From the NCBI GenBank assembly GCA_916048095.2, contig OU696587.1, forward strand, positions 979,252 through 1,043,251: 64,000 bases of DNA, given 5' to 3'. The notes under the pieces were generated by a model that was given only the letters and a program-made list of their open reading frames with translations, was not told the DNA's origin and made no database searches. This stretch comes from Sacculina carcini. Taxonomy: Eukaryota > Arthropoda > Thecostraca > Sacculinidae. Shown here piece by piece: positions 53,647 to 64,000 of this stretch; position 1 is the stretch's first letter; each line of letters starts with the position of its first letter. The position numbers were made by a program, and so were the translations under genes.

Positions 53647-56600
53647 TGCGCATTTGTGAGTGCACTGCCACAGCATGTGAGGCATACTCTACGAGCAAAT
53701 GCCAAGCTGGACGACATGTCAATACCAGATGTCGTTAGTAGAGCGAGGGTTGTCTTGGCAGAGAGTAGCGTGGCCACAACAAACCACTTGGACTGTTTGG
53801 AGAAAAATTACGTTAACAAAACTACTGGCATGGCTGTTTCTGCACCTACCTTGAGCAATTCATACGTGGATCGTTTTGTAAGGTGCTACGTGTGCGGTAA
53901 ACGTGGTCATATTGCTCGCGCATGCTCCCAGCGTGCCAGACGTGATGGTGCTGACAGGTGTCGTCAATTGACTTGTTTTAAGTGCGTTCAGATTGGTCAC
54001 ATCAGTTCAGTCTGTCCGGAAAACGAGCAAGGAGAGGGGGCTTCGGCGCCAGTCTCTTCTCCTCGACCATCTCGGCGCCATTAATTATCGATGTGCGTGT
54101 CAATGGCGAGACCTGTCGAGCGCTAGTGGACACTGGATGCTCCAGGAGTTTGGTGAACAAGAGACTTTGCAGCCGTGGAATAAGTTGGAAGAAATTACCT
54201 CTTGAGACGATTAGTGGGGACAGAATGTTCTGTGGCGTTACCAGCTTAGTCCTGGTCTGTGTTGAGGATCGGCGGTTTTCTGTGAACGCTATTGTGGTAG
54301 AGAATCAGCCGGTTGGAGTGGATTTCGTGTTGGGACTTGATGGCATTATGGCTCTCGGAGGCGTATCAATAGATAAAGACAGGAGGCTGGTTTTCAGGGA
54401 TCCAAGTCAAGGGAAAATGGGCCAAGATGATGTGGCAGTTGTGTACAAACCAAATATTGAAGAAAATGATTTTGCCGCAACCTTCAACCCTACTGATAAT
54501 GCCTGGAGTGTGAGGTGGAAGTGATCCGAACATCCCGCTGTTCTGACGAACAGTATTCCGGAGTATAAAATATCACCACGGGATCGTGAAGAGTACGACG
54601 CGGAACTGCAGATGTGGATTGATGAGGGCTGGTTGGTAGAACATGATGAGAAGAAGCATGGGTCGGTGAAAGGCTTGATACCACTGATGGCAGTCAATCA
54701 AGAAAACAAACGAAAGGTGAGGCCGGTCATGGACTTCCGGCAACTGAACCAATTCATTGAACTCCATACAGCTGATGCGGATATGTGCCAACAAAAGATG
54801 CGCGACTGGAGGAGACTGGGTGAGAGCATAGCGTTGCTGGATCTCAAAAAAGCTTACCTACAGGTGCGGGTCGAACCACAGCTCTGGAGATACCAGACAG
54901 TCATGACTCAAGGGAAGCGTTATTGCCTTACCCGTTTGGGATTCGGTCTCAGTGCGGCACCTCTGATAATGAAATCGATTGTCGACTACGTGCTGAGGCA
55001 GGATGCAGATGTGAACAAATCGTCATCAGCGTATTTAGACGGTATTCTAGTCGACGAGCGTGTGGTGAGCGCCGATAAAGTGAGCAGCCATTTCAGTCGA
55101 TACGGCTTGGTGTGTAAGCCCGCGAGTAGAGCTGAACCATCGTTTCGTGTTCTTGGTCTGCGTGTGCACCAACAAGATGGACCACTCACTTGGGCAAGGG
55201 ACAATGAAGTTGGGGACCTGTGTGGACCAGTTACAAGACGTAATGTTTTCTCATTTTGCGTAAAGATCGTTGGAAACCTTCCTGTGTGTGGATGGATGAG
55301 AGCAGCCTCGTCATTTGTGAAACGTTTGGCAAATGAAGCATCATCTGGGTGGGATGATGACATTTTGGACTCTCATTGTCTACGAGTGATCAATCTTTTC
55401 AGAGAAAGGGTGAAATCGGAAGACATGGCAAGAGGGCACTGGTGTGTGAGCGGTGATCATGCTGATATATGGGTAGATGCGAGTCAGTTAGCTTTGGGTG
55501 TCGTGTTGGAGGTGAATGGACATGTGATAGAAGACGCGTTCTGGTTACGCAAAGATGATTACCATATTAATATGGCTGAGCTTGATGCCGTACTGAGAGG
55601 GATCAATTTAGCGGTTTCGTGGAGAATGAACAAAATTCGAGTTAAAACAGACTCGCTCACCGTGCTCCATTGGCTACGAGATGCCCTTACAGGGAAAGCC
55701 AGGTTGAAAACCAAGGCAGCTGGAGAGCTTCTGATAAGAAGAAGACTGGACACGGTGAAAGGAATTCAAGAAGAGCTTGGGCTAAATATTGAAGTAGTAT
55801 TAGTACGCTCTGCAGAAAATCTTGCGGATGTCCTAACTCGGGTGCCCGCCAGGTGGATGACTTCAACAGTTCAAACGTACTGCGCCGGTCATCCATCGCC
55901 GGATGTGCAGCAAGATGAAATTATGAGATTGCACCATGTTGCTGGGCATCCAGGGGTAAGAAGAACGTGGTCTTTTTCCAAGCGGCGGGACTCTCGAGTG
56001 ACCAAGAGGATGGCCCGCGAAGTAGTCATGAACTGCGAAGTTTGTCGTTCGATTTATCCGGCACCGGTCAAATGGAACCACGGCATACTTTCTGTTAAAT
56101 GCCCTTGGGATCGACTTGCGATGGATGTGACACATGTACGAGGAATTCCGTTCATATCCGTAGTCGATTGTGGGCCATCTCGATTCGCCCTTTGGAGGAA
56201 ACTGACGCGGGAAGACAGCAAGAGCGTGGTGACGAATCTCGAACAAATATTCCTTGAAAGAAGGGCACCTCGAGAAGTACTGACCGATAATGGAGCAGCT
56301 TTCACCAGCTCAAAGTTCCGCGCGTTTTTGTCACGTTGGGGAGCAATACCGATTTTCCGATGTGCTTATGAGCCACATGGGAACGGAATAGTGGAAATAT
56401 GTCATCGCACAGTCAAGGTGATCGCGGCCAGATCTCATTGTTCGATAGAAGAAGCAGTATATCGCTACAATTTGTTGCCGTCGGAGGATAGTGCTGAATC
56501 TTCTCCGATGGATCGGTTATATCGGTACTCACCAAGAATAAGAGATGTAGATGAAACTCCTACGAGAGTTAGGTCTAGAGGCAACAGCTATCGGATTGGA

Positions 56601-56975
56601 CAGAATGTGTGGGTGAGGCGGCCAGGAACACGCTGTGACCAAGTGTCCTCCAGGGGTAATGTCACTAGCGTTATTTCAAGTCAAGCTGTAGGGGTGGACA
56701 GAGTACCTTATCACGTCAAAGATGTGCGACCGAGGAACGAGACGGGGACGCCGCAGGTGTCAACAGTTCAAAACGGATCAAACGATGTCGCGGACCGTAG
56801 TGACATCAGCGGCTACAATGAGCCACCAGTGACTGTACGATTCAGGGAACCTGTATGTTTGGAACCAGATTCTCCGCAACCGGATGCGGAACTAGAAGCC
56901 GAGCTTCCAGTACCTGAGTTGCGCAGGAGCGAAAGAATTCGACAGCAAAGGCGGTGCCACTTTTGTGATTCTTAG
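53647..56975 (+). pseudogene. Gypsy-like element X2: gag'-PR-RT-RH-IN
   Basis: Begins mid-gag (FVSALPQHVRHTLRANAKL, matching the gag region before the knuckles in X1). Knuckles CYVCGKRGHIARAC and CFKCVQIGHISSVC follow, then protease in the -1 frame (LVDTGCSRSLV, FVLGLDGIMALGG). One TGA at 54522-54524 precedes an open 787-codon stretch from 54612. RT has VRPVMDFRQLN, LLDLKKAYLQVRV and LGFGLSAAP, but the catalytic box is YLDG (55032-55043) instead of YxDD. RNase H has IWVDASQLALGV, NMAELDAVL and KTDSLTVLHWL, ending LADVLTRVP. Integrase has VTHVRGIPFISVVDCGPSRF, LTDNGAAFTS and PHGNGIVEICH. Confidence 0.88.
53982..54084 (+). promoter_or_regulatory. gag/pro overlap, possible -1 frameshift site (X2)
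   Basis: Gag frame ends at TAA 54082-54084. The protease frame is one base back and open from 53982. GGAAAAC at 54018-54024 directly follows the last knuckle Cys, as in X1. Confidence 0.35.
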
Positions 56976-57475
56976 GAATCAGGTGGGAGCGTGAATGTAT
57001 GTATATGTGAGTATGCACGTATGAGTGTTTACATTAGTAAATGTACGCATGCGCGAGTGTGTGAGTGTATGTGTCTGTGTGGGCTTCATGGTTTGAACGG
57101 GTGTGTGTGCGAGTGTGTACGTGTGTGCGCGCGCGAGTGTGTGTATGTGTACGTATAAGCTGACCTGTTTGGACTTGGGGATGGGGATGGGTTGTGTGCG
57201 CAAGCGTGCTTAGGCGTGTATGTGCGGGTTTGTATATCTGTGTGCGAGTGATAGTTCGTGGTGTGAATGAACTTGGGAGTCAGTGTGTGTGGCGGTTTGT
57301 CGTGGCTCGGACGTGGAGAGTTTCTGTGGGTTATTTTGGTGTTTTCGCGTGTCGGCTTTTGACAGAGGTTTTCGCGTGCGTTGTGTTCTGGTTTATTTGG
57401 TCTTTTTCCTCTTTGGTGATTTTTCCACATCATCGTTTTGTGTGTCATTTAATACATCGTTTTTTCTAATTCGCC
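56976..57475. other. TG-rich 3' flank of X2; no gene
   Basis: Long (TG)n and GTGTGAG runs (56995-57260). The 3' LTR of X2 should lie here if it survives, but with no second copy in the window its limits cannot be set. Confidence 0.4.
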
Positions 57476-57977
57476 TCATGGAAGGCCGTGCAGTAGAAGA
57501 GAAACGACACAAAGCAACCACAGAGAAAAAAGATTTGCGGGCACTACAAGAAGAGAACAAAGATGAAGAAGAGCTGAAGCGACGCCAAGAACGCTCACGG
57601 GCTCTGAATTCTGAACGCAAGCGGGATATATCGGACGACCACCAGGGAGGAGGAGGAGATCTAGAGCGAAAGTGATGTAAGCGCAAAGGGAAGATCTGAT
57701 CATTGATCAGGGAGAGAGAGTCGGATATAAACTTGGGGAGGAGGATTGGTGGAAGGAACAAATAGTTTGAGGGATTCAGAATAGAGGTAACCAAAAGACA
57801 AAAAAATAAAGGATCAAATTGTTTGTAATCACGAAGCATCAGTGATGCGAAAGAAGGCTTAGAAGGTGAAGGCAGAGAAGGACAAAATGTGATGAGGCTA
57901 TGATCAGATATGAGAAAATCAGGGGGGTAAGTGAATGTATCGAGGAGAAACACTCTGGAGGAGTGCGTACAACACAC
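57476..57977 (-). pseudogene. LINE endonuclease-RT linker fragment
   Basis: On the minus strand the frame starts with the end of an APE endonuclease (FLISDHSLITF, containing SDH). It continues through a linker (DYKQFDPLFF), then the RSPPPPWWSSDISRLRSEFRA segment that precedes RT in CR1/L2-like LINEs. It is truncated on both sides. Confidence 0.7.
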
Positions 57978-58001
57978 ACATACGCCATCTAATCCTCATA
58001 T

Positions 58002-58297
58002 ATATATATAATTACGCATTTAAACACATCAGTAGAGAATGCTGTGTTCGAGTGTGATTTTGCGGGGACAAAGCCTCACGGCCCCGGCTGGCACACCGCA
58101 GGTCCGGCCGCCACACGGGTTTTCGCAGTCACGGCCAGCACAGAAAACTGTACGGCTGCGCGCACACGAAACCCGCCTTGCGGCAATTGGGCTATCACCT
58201 TAAGAAATGAACCCATCCGTTTCACCTCGCCAGAGAATCGAACCCTGGACCTTTCGTGCACAGAGCGTGCGTCTTAGCCACTCGGCTATGAGGCGGA
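58002..58297 (-). mobile_element. tRNA-derived SINE S2, full copy
   Basis: Read on the minus strand: a tRNA-like head (GCCTCATAGCCGAGTGGCTA A box, B box GGTTCGATTCT) starting at 58297. The body has GAAACGGATGGG, CCGGACCTGCGGTGTGCCAG and GGGGCCGTGAGG blocks, and the tail is (TA)n at about 58002-58012. The target duplication is unclear. Confidence 0.85.
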
Positions 58298-58305
58298 GAC
58301 TCATA

Positions 58306-60222
58306 CTACTTTACTCCTCATAAACCATAAATGGTACAGCTATACAAATTATACCATCGTGTAGATAATTATCTTTTTTTACAAGATAGGCTATTATTCA
58401 TATCCAAAAATTAAATATAAAATATGTAAAAATGATAAAATTTCAATATACATTCATAATTTTATTTAAACTCCAAGCGTCCGATTTTCTATACTTTTTT
58501 CTCTATTTCTCAGCAACTAAATATCACACATCTAAATAAATAATACCATCATGCTGGGAATTTCGTTTTCTACAACACGGTATAATTTTTAATTTTCCAA
58601 AGTGTATTAAAAAAAGTTACGGCGGTGTGAAGTGTAAATGACAAAGTCAAAAAGGCAGAATTAGCACAAAAAACGTGAATATTTTGGTCAATATTCCGCT
58701 ATCTATTCCTCACTAAACCAGCTATGGTACAGCTATAAAAATTATAATATTGTGTAGATAATTTTGTGTTCTACAAGATAAAGTATAATTAATACCTACA
58801 AATGATACAAAAAACGTGTAAAATTGGCAAAATTGTTAAATACATCCAAAATTTCACTTGAACACCGGGCTACTAATATTAATTCATTTTTCAACTATTT
58901 CTCAGTAACTATTTGTTACACATAAGAATAAATTATACCATCGTGCTGGAAATTTCGTTTTATAGAATGCGGTGTAATTTATAATTTTCCAAAGTTTATC
59001 TGAAGGAAGTAAACAGCGGTGTAAAGTCAAAAGGACATATTGCCATTTTGACAGCTATTATGCGCACTTGCGACTACATAGGAGTATACACTGATTAAAT
59101 TCCACTGAAGCCCAATCACAATTAAGAATGCATCATATTAGCTCCAAGCATGGATGGTGTGGTTTTATTGCGTACAGTTTAATTAATGATACACTATACT
59201 GAATAGAAAGGCTTTATTGTCCTCAATATTTACACATGAATGGTTCCGCACGGCGGGCGGGTAAAATGCTACTGGGAACAAAGTAAACTACTGAATTTTA
59301 CTGTGGAATTTAATTGGTTTAATCTCAAGTTACATACGCTTAAGTTGCATAAGGATATGGGTGCAATATCATGCAATGCCAACTATATGCATATGCTGTT
59401 TTAGCGGAAGCATAAATCAGGAATTATAGAGATGACAAAAGGTTTCATTGTTTTGATAGTGTTACACTTCTGAATTACTACACACAAAGGACGGGTGTGA
59501 ATTTGAGCAGTGTTGAGGGAAAAGGCTTCGACAATAATTCTATCAAGAATTTACAAATTTTACTTTTTCTATTGGTCGTTTTTCATCAATTTTCTTTTTG
59601 TTTGTTTCGTTTTTGAGTTCTGAATTATTCCGCACGACGGGCAGCTTTAAATATGAGGCGGTTTGTGGAAAACCATGTTTTCTAAATTGAAACATAAAGT
59701 TCACATTGAGACTTGTCTATTGGCCAAAACTATTCTATGGGATTGTTTTTTTTTTCAATTTGAACCTTTTTTTTAATTGAATATTAATTACATTTTATGA
59801 ACTGTTCCGCACGACGGGCGGGCTGGCTATGTATCTATAAAGAGTGGGTTTAAATGATAGCGAGGTATATGATATTTTGCTAGCAGTAAATATTCTAGCG
59901 ATAAAAGTAGAATAGCTCTTAAGCAAATGATGTTGGAGAATGATGTGAACCTTTGAATATATTTTGCGATCTGATGATATGTGTATTAGGAACAATACGT
60001 AGCAGAATATAGATTGCATAATATAATATCGGCTGTAATATAAAGGGCTGTTATATGGGTGTAATCCAAAAAATAACAACTGTATGAATATGATGCATTA
60101 GTGGAAGCATTAACCGGGAATTATGAGATAATGTTATGGAAAAAATTCATTTATATACTAAAAAAATTCATTATCATTTTGTGTTTACATTTCGAAATTA
60201 TTCCTGACGACGGGCGGGCTTA
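58306..60222 (-). repeat. Reverse-oriented copy of the H2 repeat
   Basis: The reverse complement of 37170-39384 over most of its length, for example the GCTCCAAGCATGGATGGTGT block near 59145 against 38150 and GTAGAACACAAAATT-like blocks. It carries only two of the three 400-bp units of the other copy. GACGGGCGGG motifs at about 59255, 59638, 59813 and 60210 mark the GCCCGTCGTGCGG units in reverse. No protein is encoded. Confidence 0.85.
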
Positions 60223-60225
60223 ACC

Positions 60226-60600
60226 CATTAGCCGCCAGTGGTCTAAAAATAGATCACCAATTTCAACTATTTTTTCTCAGAATTGTTTTTTGATATGATG
60301 AATATAATTTATTTGTTATAATATTTGGACCTTGTTCTTATATTTTATTTTAAATAATTACTTTGGAGTTTTTAACTTGTCCTAATAGAGCATTGAAGTA
60401 GACCATTTCTACCCTTTTTTCGGTGGTTATCTTTATTGACCCACAGCATAGACACATGACCTCGAGTAGAAAAAAATTGGTTTTAATAATATATCTATTA
60501 CCTCATGTTGCTTCACAAAAAAATTCTAATAATTATAACTTCTGTATAGGAGCGATTTACATTCAGTGATCTAAAAATAGAACACTGCCGGTTTACGCTT
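60226..60600. mobile_element. Possible piggyBac MITE
   Basis: Begins TTAACCCATTAGCCGCCAGT followed by GGTCTAAAAATAGATCACC. Ends with GTGATCTAAAAATAGAACACTGCCGG, the same pattern in reverse. TTAA-CCC ends with such sub-terminal palindromes are piggyBac-like. The right TTAA is not preserved (TTACGCTTATAA), so limits are approximate. Confidence 0.5.
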
Positions 60601-60727
60601 ATAATGGCACCAACTCAATGTTTCAGAGGAAATATGTTCACCGCACGAAATTTAACGCAAAAATAAGAATAACTAGTCTAATAATGAAAATATGGGTTCC
60701 TGTCGGGTTTTTTTCAAGAATTTCGCG

Positions 60728-60914
60728 CAGCGGCGGTGCCAAGGGGGGACTTGGAGGGGCTGAAATTCCCCAAAATATGCCAACCCCCTTGAGCACACCA
60801 AAAATCCTGACCATGAACATTTCGAGAGTAGTTATTCATGTTTCCCAAAGCCCTCGCATCTTTTTCCTTAGCCCCTCTTAGTCCCCTACCGGAAAAGTTC
60901 TGGCGCCGTCACTG
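60728..60914. mobile_element. Small MITE (family M2), 187 bp
   Basis: Inverted ends CAGCGGCGGTGCCA and TGGCGCCGTCACTG (12 of 14 pairs). The right end read inward matches 14857-14940. Flanking octamers ATTTCGCG and CCTTCGAG agree at only five positions, so the target duplication is doubtful. Confidence 0.6.
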
Positions 60915-62650
60915 CCTTCGAGTATATACAATAGTTTCAATCCAAGTCCAGATGGTCCGTATCGGAACACGAAATGGATTTTTTTGAGCTGTCTGTCGGT
61001 AATTGTATTTATGTCGTATGAGAGGAATTGAAATACTGCCTGCACAGCGTAGTGTTTGCACACTTTCCGTAGTAGGACAGCGGGCTCGACTTGCAACCGG
61101 GTCCCTGACATTGACGTTGCTGTTCACGCACGAGGCGAATATGGCCCAGGCCATCGAAGCTGGAGTCCAGCGGAGGCTGCGCTGCCAGTCCAACGCGAGA
61201 AGCGATCTGGGCCCGTGAAATGATGGAGTCCTTGCTATTGGTGATCTTAATATACGAGACCGCCAACTCGCGCGTCAAGTCGAGGCCCGAAACCTCTTCC
61301 GGCTTCTCAACCATGGTTCTTGTGGATTAACCAGGCATTCACCAAGGTCATCTGGATTGTCCCCATCAGAAGAGAGAAGTATATTTTTATCTTCGATCTC
61401 AATCACAAAGTGCGCCATCATCCAATCGTGGTGGTCCACGACGGCATGCTACTGTTGTACTTGGAGATGAAGCGGAGCATGTCGAGCTCCACGGAGCTAA
61501 GGACGTTTGGATACGGATATATGCACCCCAGGTATATTTGGTCCTGCTTCAGTCCGGCTCTCTTTCACTTTCCCAACTAACCTGATCATACATAACCTAA
61601 CATAGAGAAAAGAGACCCGGGACTGAAGCGGAACCAAACGAACCTGGGACATAACAGCATATTTGACGACCTTCATCTTCTTCTCGGCGCGGCTGTACCG
61701 CAACGCCTTCACTGTAGGGCGTGATTTGGAGTGATTCGTCGCCATGTAAACAAAGCTGCTGTCGTTCCACTTGACAAAAATAATCTGGTTCTTCTGGTTG
61801 AATTTCTGCTCCAAAGAGTCCCAAACCTTCATCTCCTTGTCCAACTTGAACGGATCCTTCTTGGTTCAATTGGCGAGGATGGTTCCTAACGCATTGAATC
61901 TCATTTTGGTCAACGAGACAAGAAGTGATAGCGAGGCGGACAATTTGTCGAAGGAGAGTTCCTTCCCGTTAGCGATATCCACCAGGAAGATGGGACTGAG
62001 TACTACTCGAGACCCCATCGGGATCCCTGTTGAGTGACCCTGCTCCTTGTATTTGTACAAAGATGGAGCGTAGATGTTTCCGTCGGAGGCGCACAATAAC
62101 CATAACTTGTATCCGAATCGAATGGGTTTTTCCTCGAATGAACAGCTTCAGGTCGTAATGGCCGTAATACTTTATGATATATATAATTACGCATTTGAAC
62201 ACAGCAGTAGAGAAGGCTGTGTTCTCGTGTAATTTTGCGGGGGCAAAGCCTCCCGGCCCCGGCTGGCACACCGCAGGTCCGGCCGCCACACAGGTTATCG
62301 CAGTCACGGCCAGCACAGAAAACTGTACGGCTGCGCGCACACGAAACCCGCCTTGCGGCAATTGGGCTATCACTTTAAGAAACGAACCCATCCGTTTCAC
62401 CTCGCCAGGGAATCTAACCCTGGACCTCTCGTGCACAGAGCGTGCGTCTTAGCTACTCGGCTACGAGGCGGACTTTATGATCATCTCATCGATTGAGAGT
62501 CTTGGAAACCCCTCAATGTCAACCTCAACTTGGAAGAATTTCAGCCTCAACCTCATCGATATCGAGGCCAAGGTCGTCCAGGAAGGCCACAGCCTCATTC
62601 ATCGTGAGACCACAGCGTGCAGACAGTCTATTGAAAAATATATGACATTT
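60915..62650 (-). pseudogene. piggyBac transposase, decayed
   Basis: Minus-strand frames read in piggyBac order. An acidic N-terminal piece lies before the SINE (about 62640-62480). Then comes the GNIYAPSLYKYKEQG and GKELSFDKLSASLSLLVSL region, matching the FDNFFTS-type core, and NALGTILAN. Next is FVKWNDSSFVYMATNHS (the KW.D.+.V...S block), then TIQMTLVNAWLI. A Cys-rich tail (CQGPGCKSSPLSYYGKCANT and TTLCRQYF) closes the protein near 61010. There are many stops and shifts. The core second and third Asp cannot all be placed in one frame. Confidence 0.72.
62179..62471 (-). mobile_element. SINE S2 inserted in piggyBac transposase
   Basis: 293 bp with a 10-bp target duplication ACTTTATGAT (62169-62178 and 62472-62481). 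The full tRNA-like head starts at 62471 on the minus strand, B box GGTTAGATTCC (one change from consensus), with a short (AT)n tail. The insertion interrupts the transposase reading region, so it is younger than the piggyBac copy. Confidence 0.92.
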
Positions 62651-62662
62651 GAAATACACCCA

Positions 62663-62710
62663 CTATACGCGGTTTACCCTACGGCGCTCTCCGGCAGTGA
62701 TCTATTTTTA
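62663..62710. mobile_element. piggyBac-like terminus
   Basis: GTTTACCCTACGGCGCTCTC then CGGCAGTGATCTATTTTTAG resembles the 60226 terminus and is in the same orientation. That is odd for the far end of one element, so two copies may be mixed. Confidence 0.4.
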
Positions 62711-63182
62711 GATCACCCTGAAAATCCTAGAAAATATCATATTAACTTTTGTTTTCGTATTTCACCATGTACAATGAACCTAATGTATTTGAATGTAAGC
62801 ACGAAAAATAAAAAAGAACAAGAAAGCACAATTCCACACGATCACACCGCAACACAATGCACTAAATACTACTCTCTCCACCGAACAACACTCTAAGCCA
62901 CTGCACAAACACCACACTCTCACTTCACCAGTAACGCACTGCCCAACATGCACGAGCGACCGTTGACTCCGGGCGGATACCACCCGCGCATGCATGCACT
63001 CATAGCTCGCGCTTATGCAACGCAGCTACCTCCGCGCGCGCATACAACAACGTACACAAAATCACACTCCCACGTACGCACACAAATACACATGCACGCA
63101 CACACAATTATATATAGTACAAAATACAATACCATGCAATACACAATAAACACAATACATATCCCCCTGATTCTAAGAATCA
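62711..63182 (-). other. CA-rich 3' flank of Gypsy element Z
   Basis: The stretch just left of the integrase stop, AATCAGGGGGATATG on the minus strand, resembles a polypurine tract. A 3' LTR would follow toward lower coordinates, but no partner is in the window. CA-rich to 63115. Confidence 0.35.
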
Positions 63183-63185
63183 CTA

Positions 63186-64000
63186 TGCCCGATTAGAATT
63201 ATACACAACATAATCATTTAACCGCGCCGGACGCTGGCTCTGTCGCTGTGGTCGCGTCTGCTGCTGACCGCTACTCGCCGGATCAGTCCCGGCAGTCCTC
63301 TCACCGTACACCATGACGGCAGGCTCGCCGTCGTCCGCCACGTCACCGCTCGCATCGACCAATGAGTTCGTGCCGCCACCGTTCTCCGTCTCCGCCCGTG
63401 GTCTGACATCACCCACGTGCCTGTTGATGCCATCGACGGCAACAACGAGTTCTGACACGATACTTGTGACGGTACCCCTGCGACCGACAGCATCACACCG
63501 ATCTCCGCGCTGCCTCACCCAGACAGGATCGCCAACCTCATAATCGCAGCCACGAACAGATGTGCTACGCTGTCGCGTGAGTTCATCACGCATTCGCACT
63601 CTGTATCGATACACACAATCAACAGGTCTGAGACCGGCGTCATCCATTGGCGTCAAATTGTGCAGCATCACAGCCTCTCTCACACTGCACTGTTTCCTCG
63701 CAACAATGGTCTTCACTGTCCGATGCGACCTCTCCGCTATGCCGTTTCCTTCTGGGCGAAAAGCACACCGATATCGAATGTTCACACCCCAACGTTCCAT
63801 CGCCCGCACAAAAGCCTGTCCACGAAAAGATGTGTCGTTGTCCAGAAGTATCTCATTTGGTGGTCCACGCTCACTAAAAATGTTATCGAAAATGTCCGCC
63901 ACTTCATGGCTGCTGCGAGTGCGAACCTTGCGCCAGAGGGAAAACCTCGAAGGACCACAATCGATGACAGACACATACAACAAATCACGCACATGCACAA
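63186..64000 (-). pseudogene. Gypsy-like element Z: integrase, cut by window edge
   Basis: Minus-strand frame of about 270 codons, open to the window edge. It begins with YVSVIDCGPSRFSLWRKV (first catalytic Asp), then ILLDNDTSFRGQAF (second Asp), then PEGNGIAERSHRTVKT with the Glu. A barrel-like GDPVWVRQRGDRCDAVG segment and a Pro/Arg-rich tail lead to a TAG at 63196-63194. It is clearly the same family as the integrase of X2 (VVDCGPSRFALWRK). All three catalytic residues are present and no stop interrupts it, so this may be the best preserved copy. The rest lies outside the window. Confidence 0.85.

Noticed and set aside
58225..58297. Functional tRNA gene on the minus strand
   Set aside because: Same head as two other S2 copies with a shared SINE body, and the anticodon stem does not fold well.

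Overview
This window looks like nuclear DNA of an invertebrate animal. It has spliced genes, tRNA-derived SINEs, LINEs, Ty3/Gypsy LTR elements, a Penelope-like element, hAT, piggyBac and IS630/Tc1-type transposons, and many CA, TA and TAA microsatellites. I see no bacterial operon, rRNA, CRISPR array or viral genome. The phylum cannot be fixed from the sequence.

Host genes are sparse. The clearest is the mitochondrial ATP synthase epsilon subunit on the minus strand, with exon 1 at 44788-44816, exon 2 at 40888-41020 and an intron of about 3.8 kb full of retroelement debris. A second likely host gene on the plus strand has a well-formed terminal coding exon at 13891-14454 and perhaps a first exon at 4480-4683 in compatible phase. 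Isolated splice-bounded candidate exons lie at 27082-27187 and 33376-33483. None of these plus-strand proteins is recognised.

Layout: 1-4.4 kb holds tRNA-Val-type SINEs and a LINE 3' end with a 30-bp minisatellite. A degraded LINE runs from about 4.9 to 11.1 kb, split by a hAT MITE (6675-6981) and an internally deleted CsRn1-like LTR element (7221-9475). A non-autonomous hAT (11547-13141) precedes the 13.9 kb exon. 14.9-17.3 kb holds MITEs, one nested in another. From 17.8 to 25.5 kb a LINE with zinc-knuckle ORF1, endonuclease and YADD reverse transcriptase is interrupted by a SINE, an antisense LINE end, a GC-hairpin segment and a complete hAT with 8-bp target duplication. An IS630/Tc1-type transposon with repeat-built inverted termini occupies 28.4-30.3 kb.

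35.4-39.7 kb is a repeat block built on a motif containing ACCCGCCCGTCGTGCGG. It ends in a perfect 55-bp-arm palindrome and has a related copy in opposite orientation at 58.3-60.2 kb. The ATP synthase gene follows at 40.9-44.8 kb. From 46.2 to 57.0 kb lies a Gypsy element with paired 172-bp LTRs and, directly after it, a composite of two related Gypsy-like elements in the order gag-PR-RT | gag-PR-RT-RH-IN. The last part holds a decayed piggyBac element and the integrase end of a third related Gypsy element on the minus strand.

Nearly all mobile-element coding regions carry stops, frameshifts or altered catalytic residues, so they are fossils. Target-site duplications allow parts of the insertion order to be read directly.
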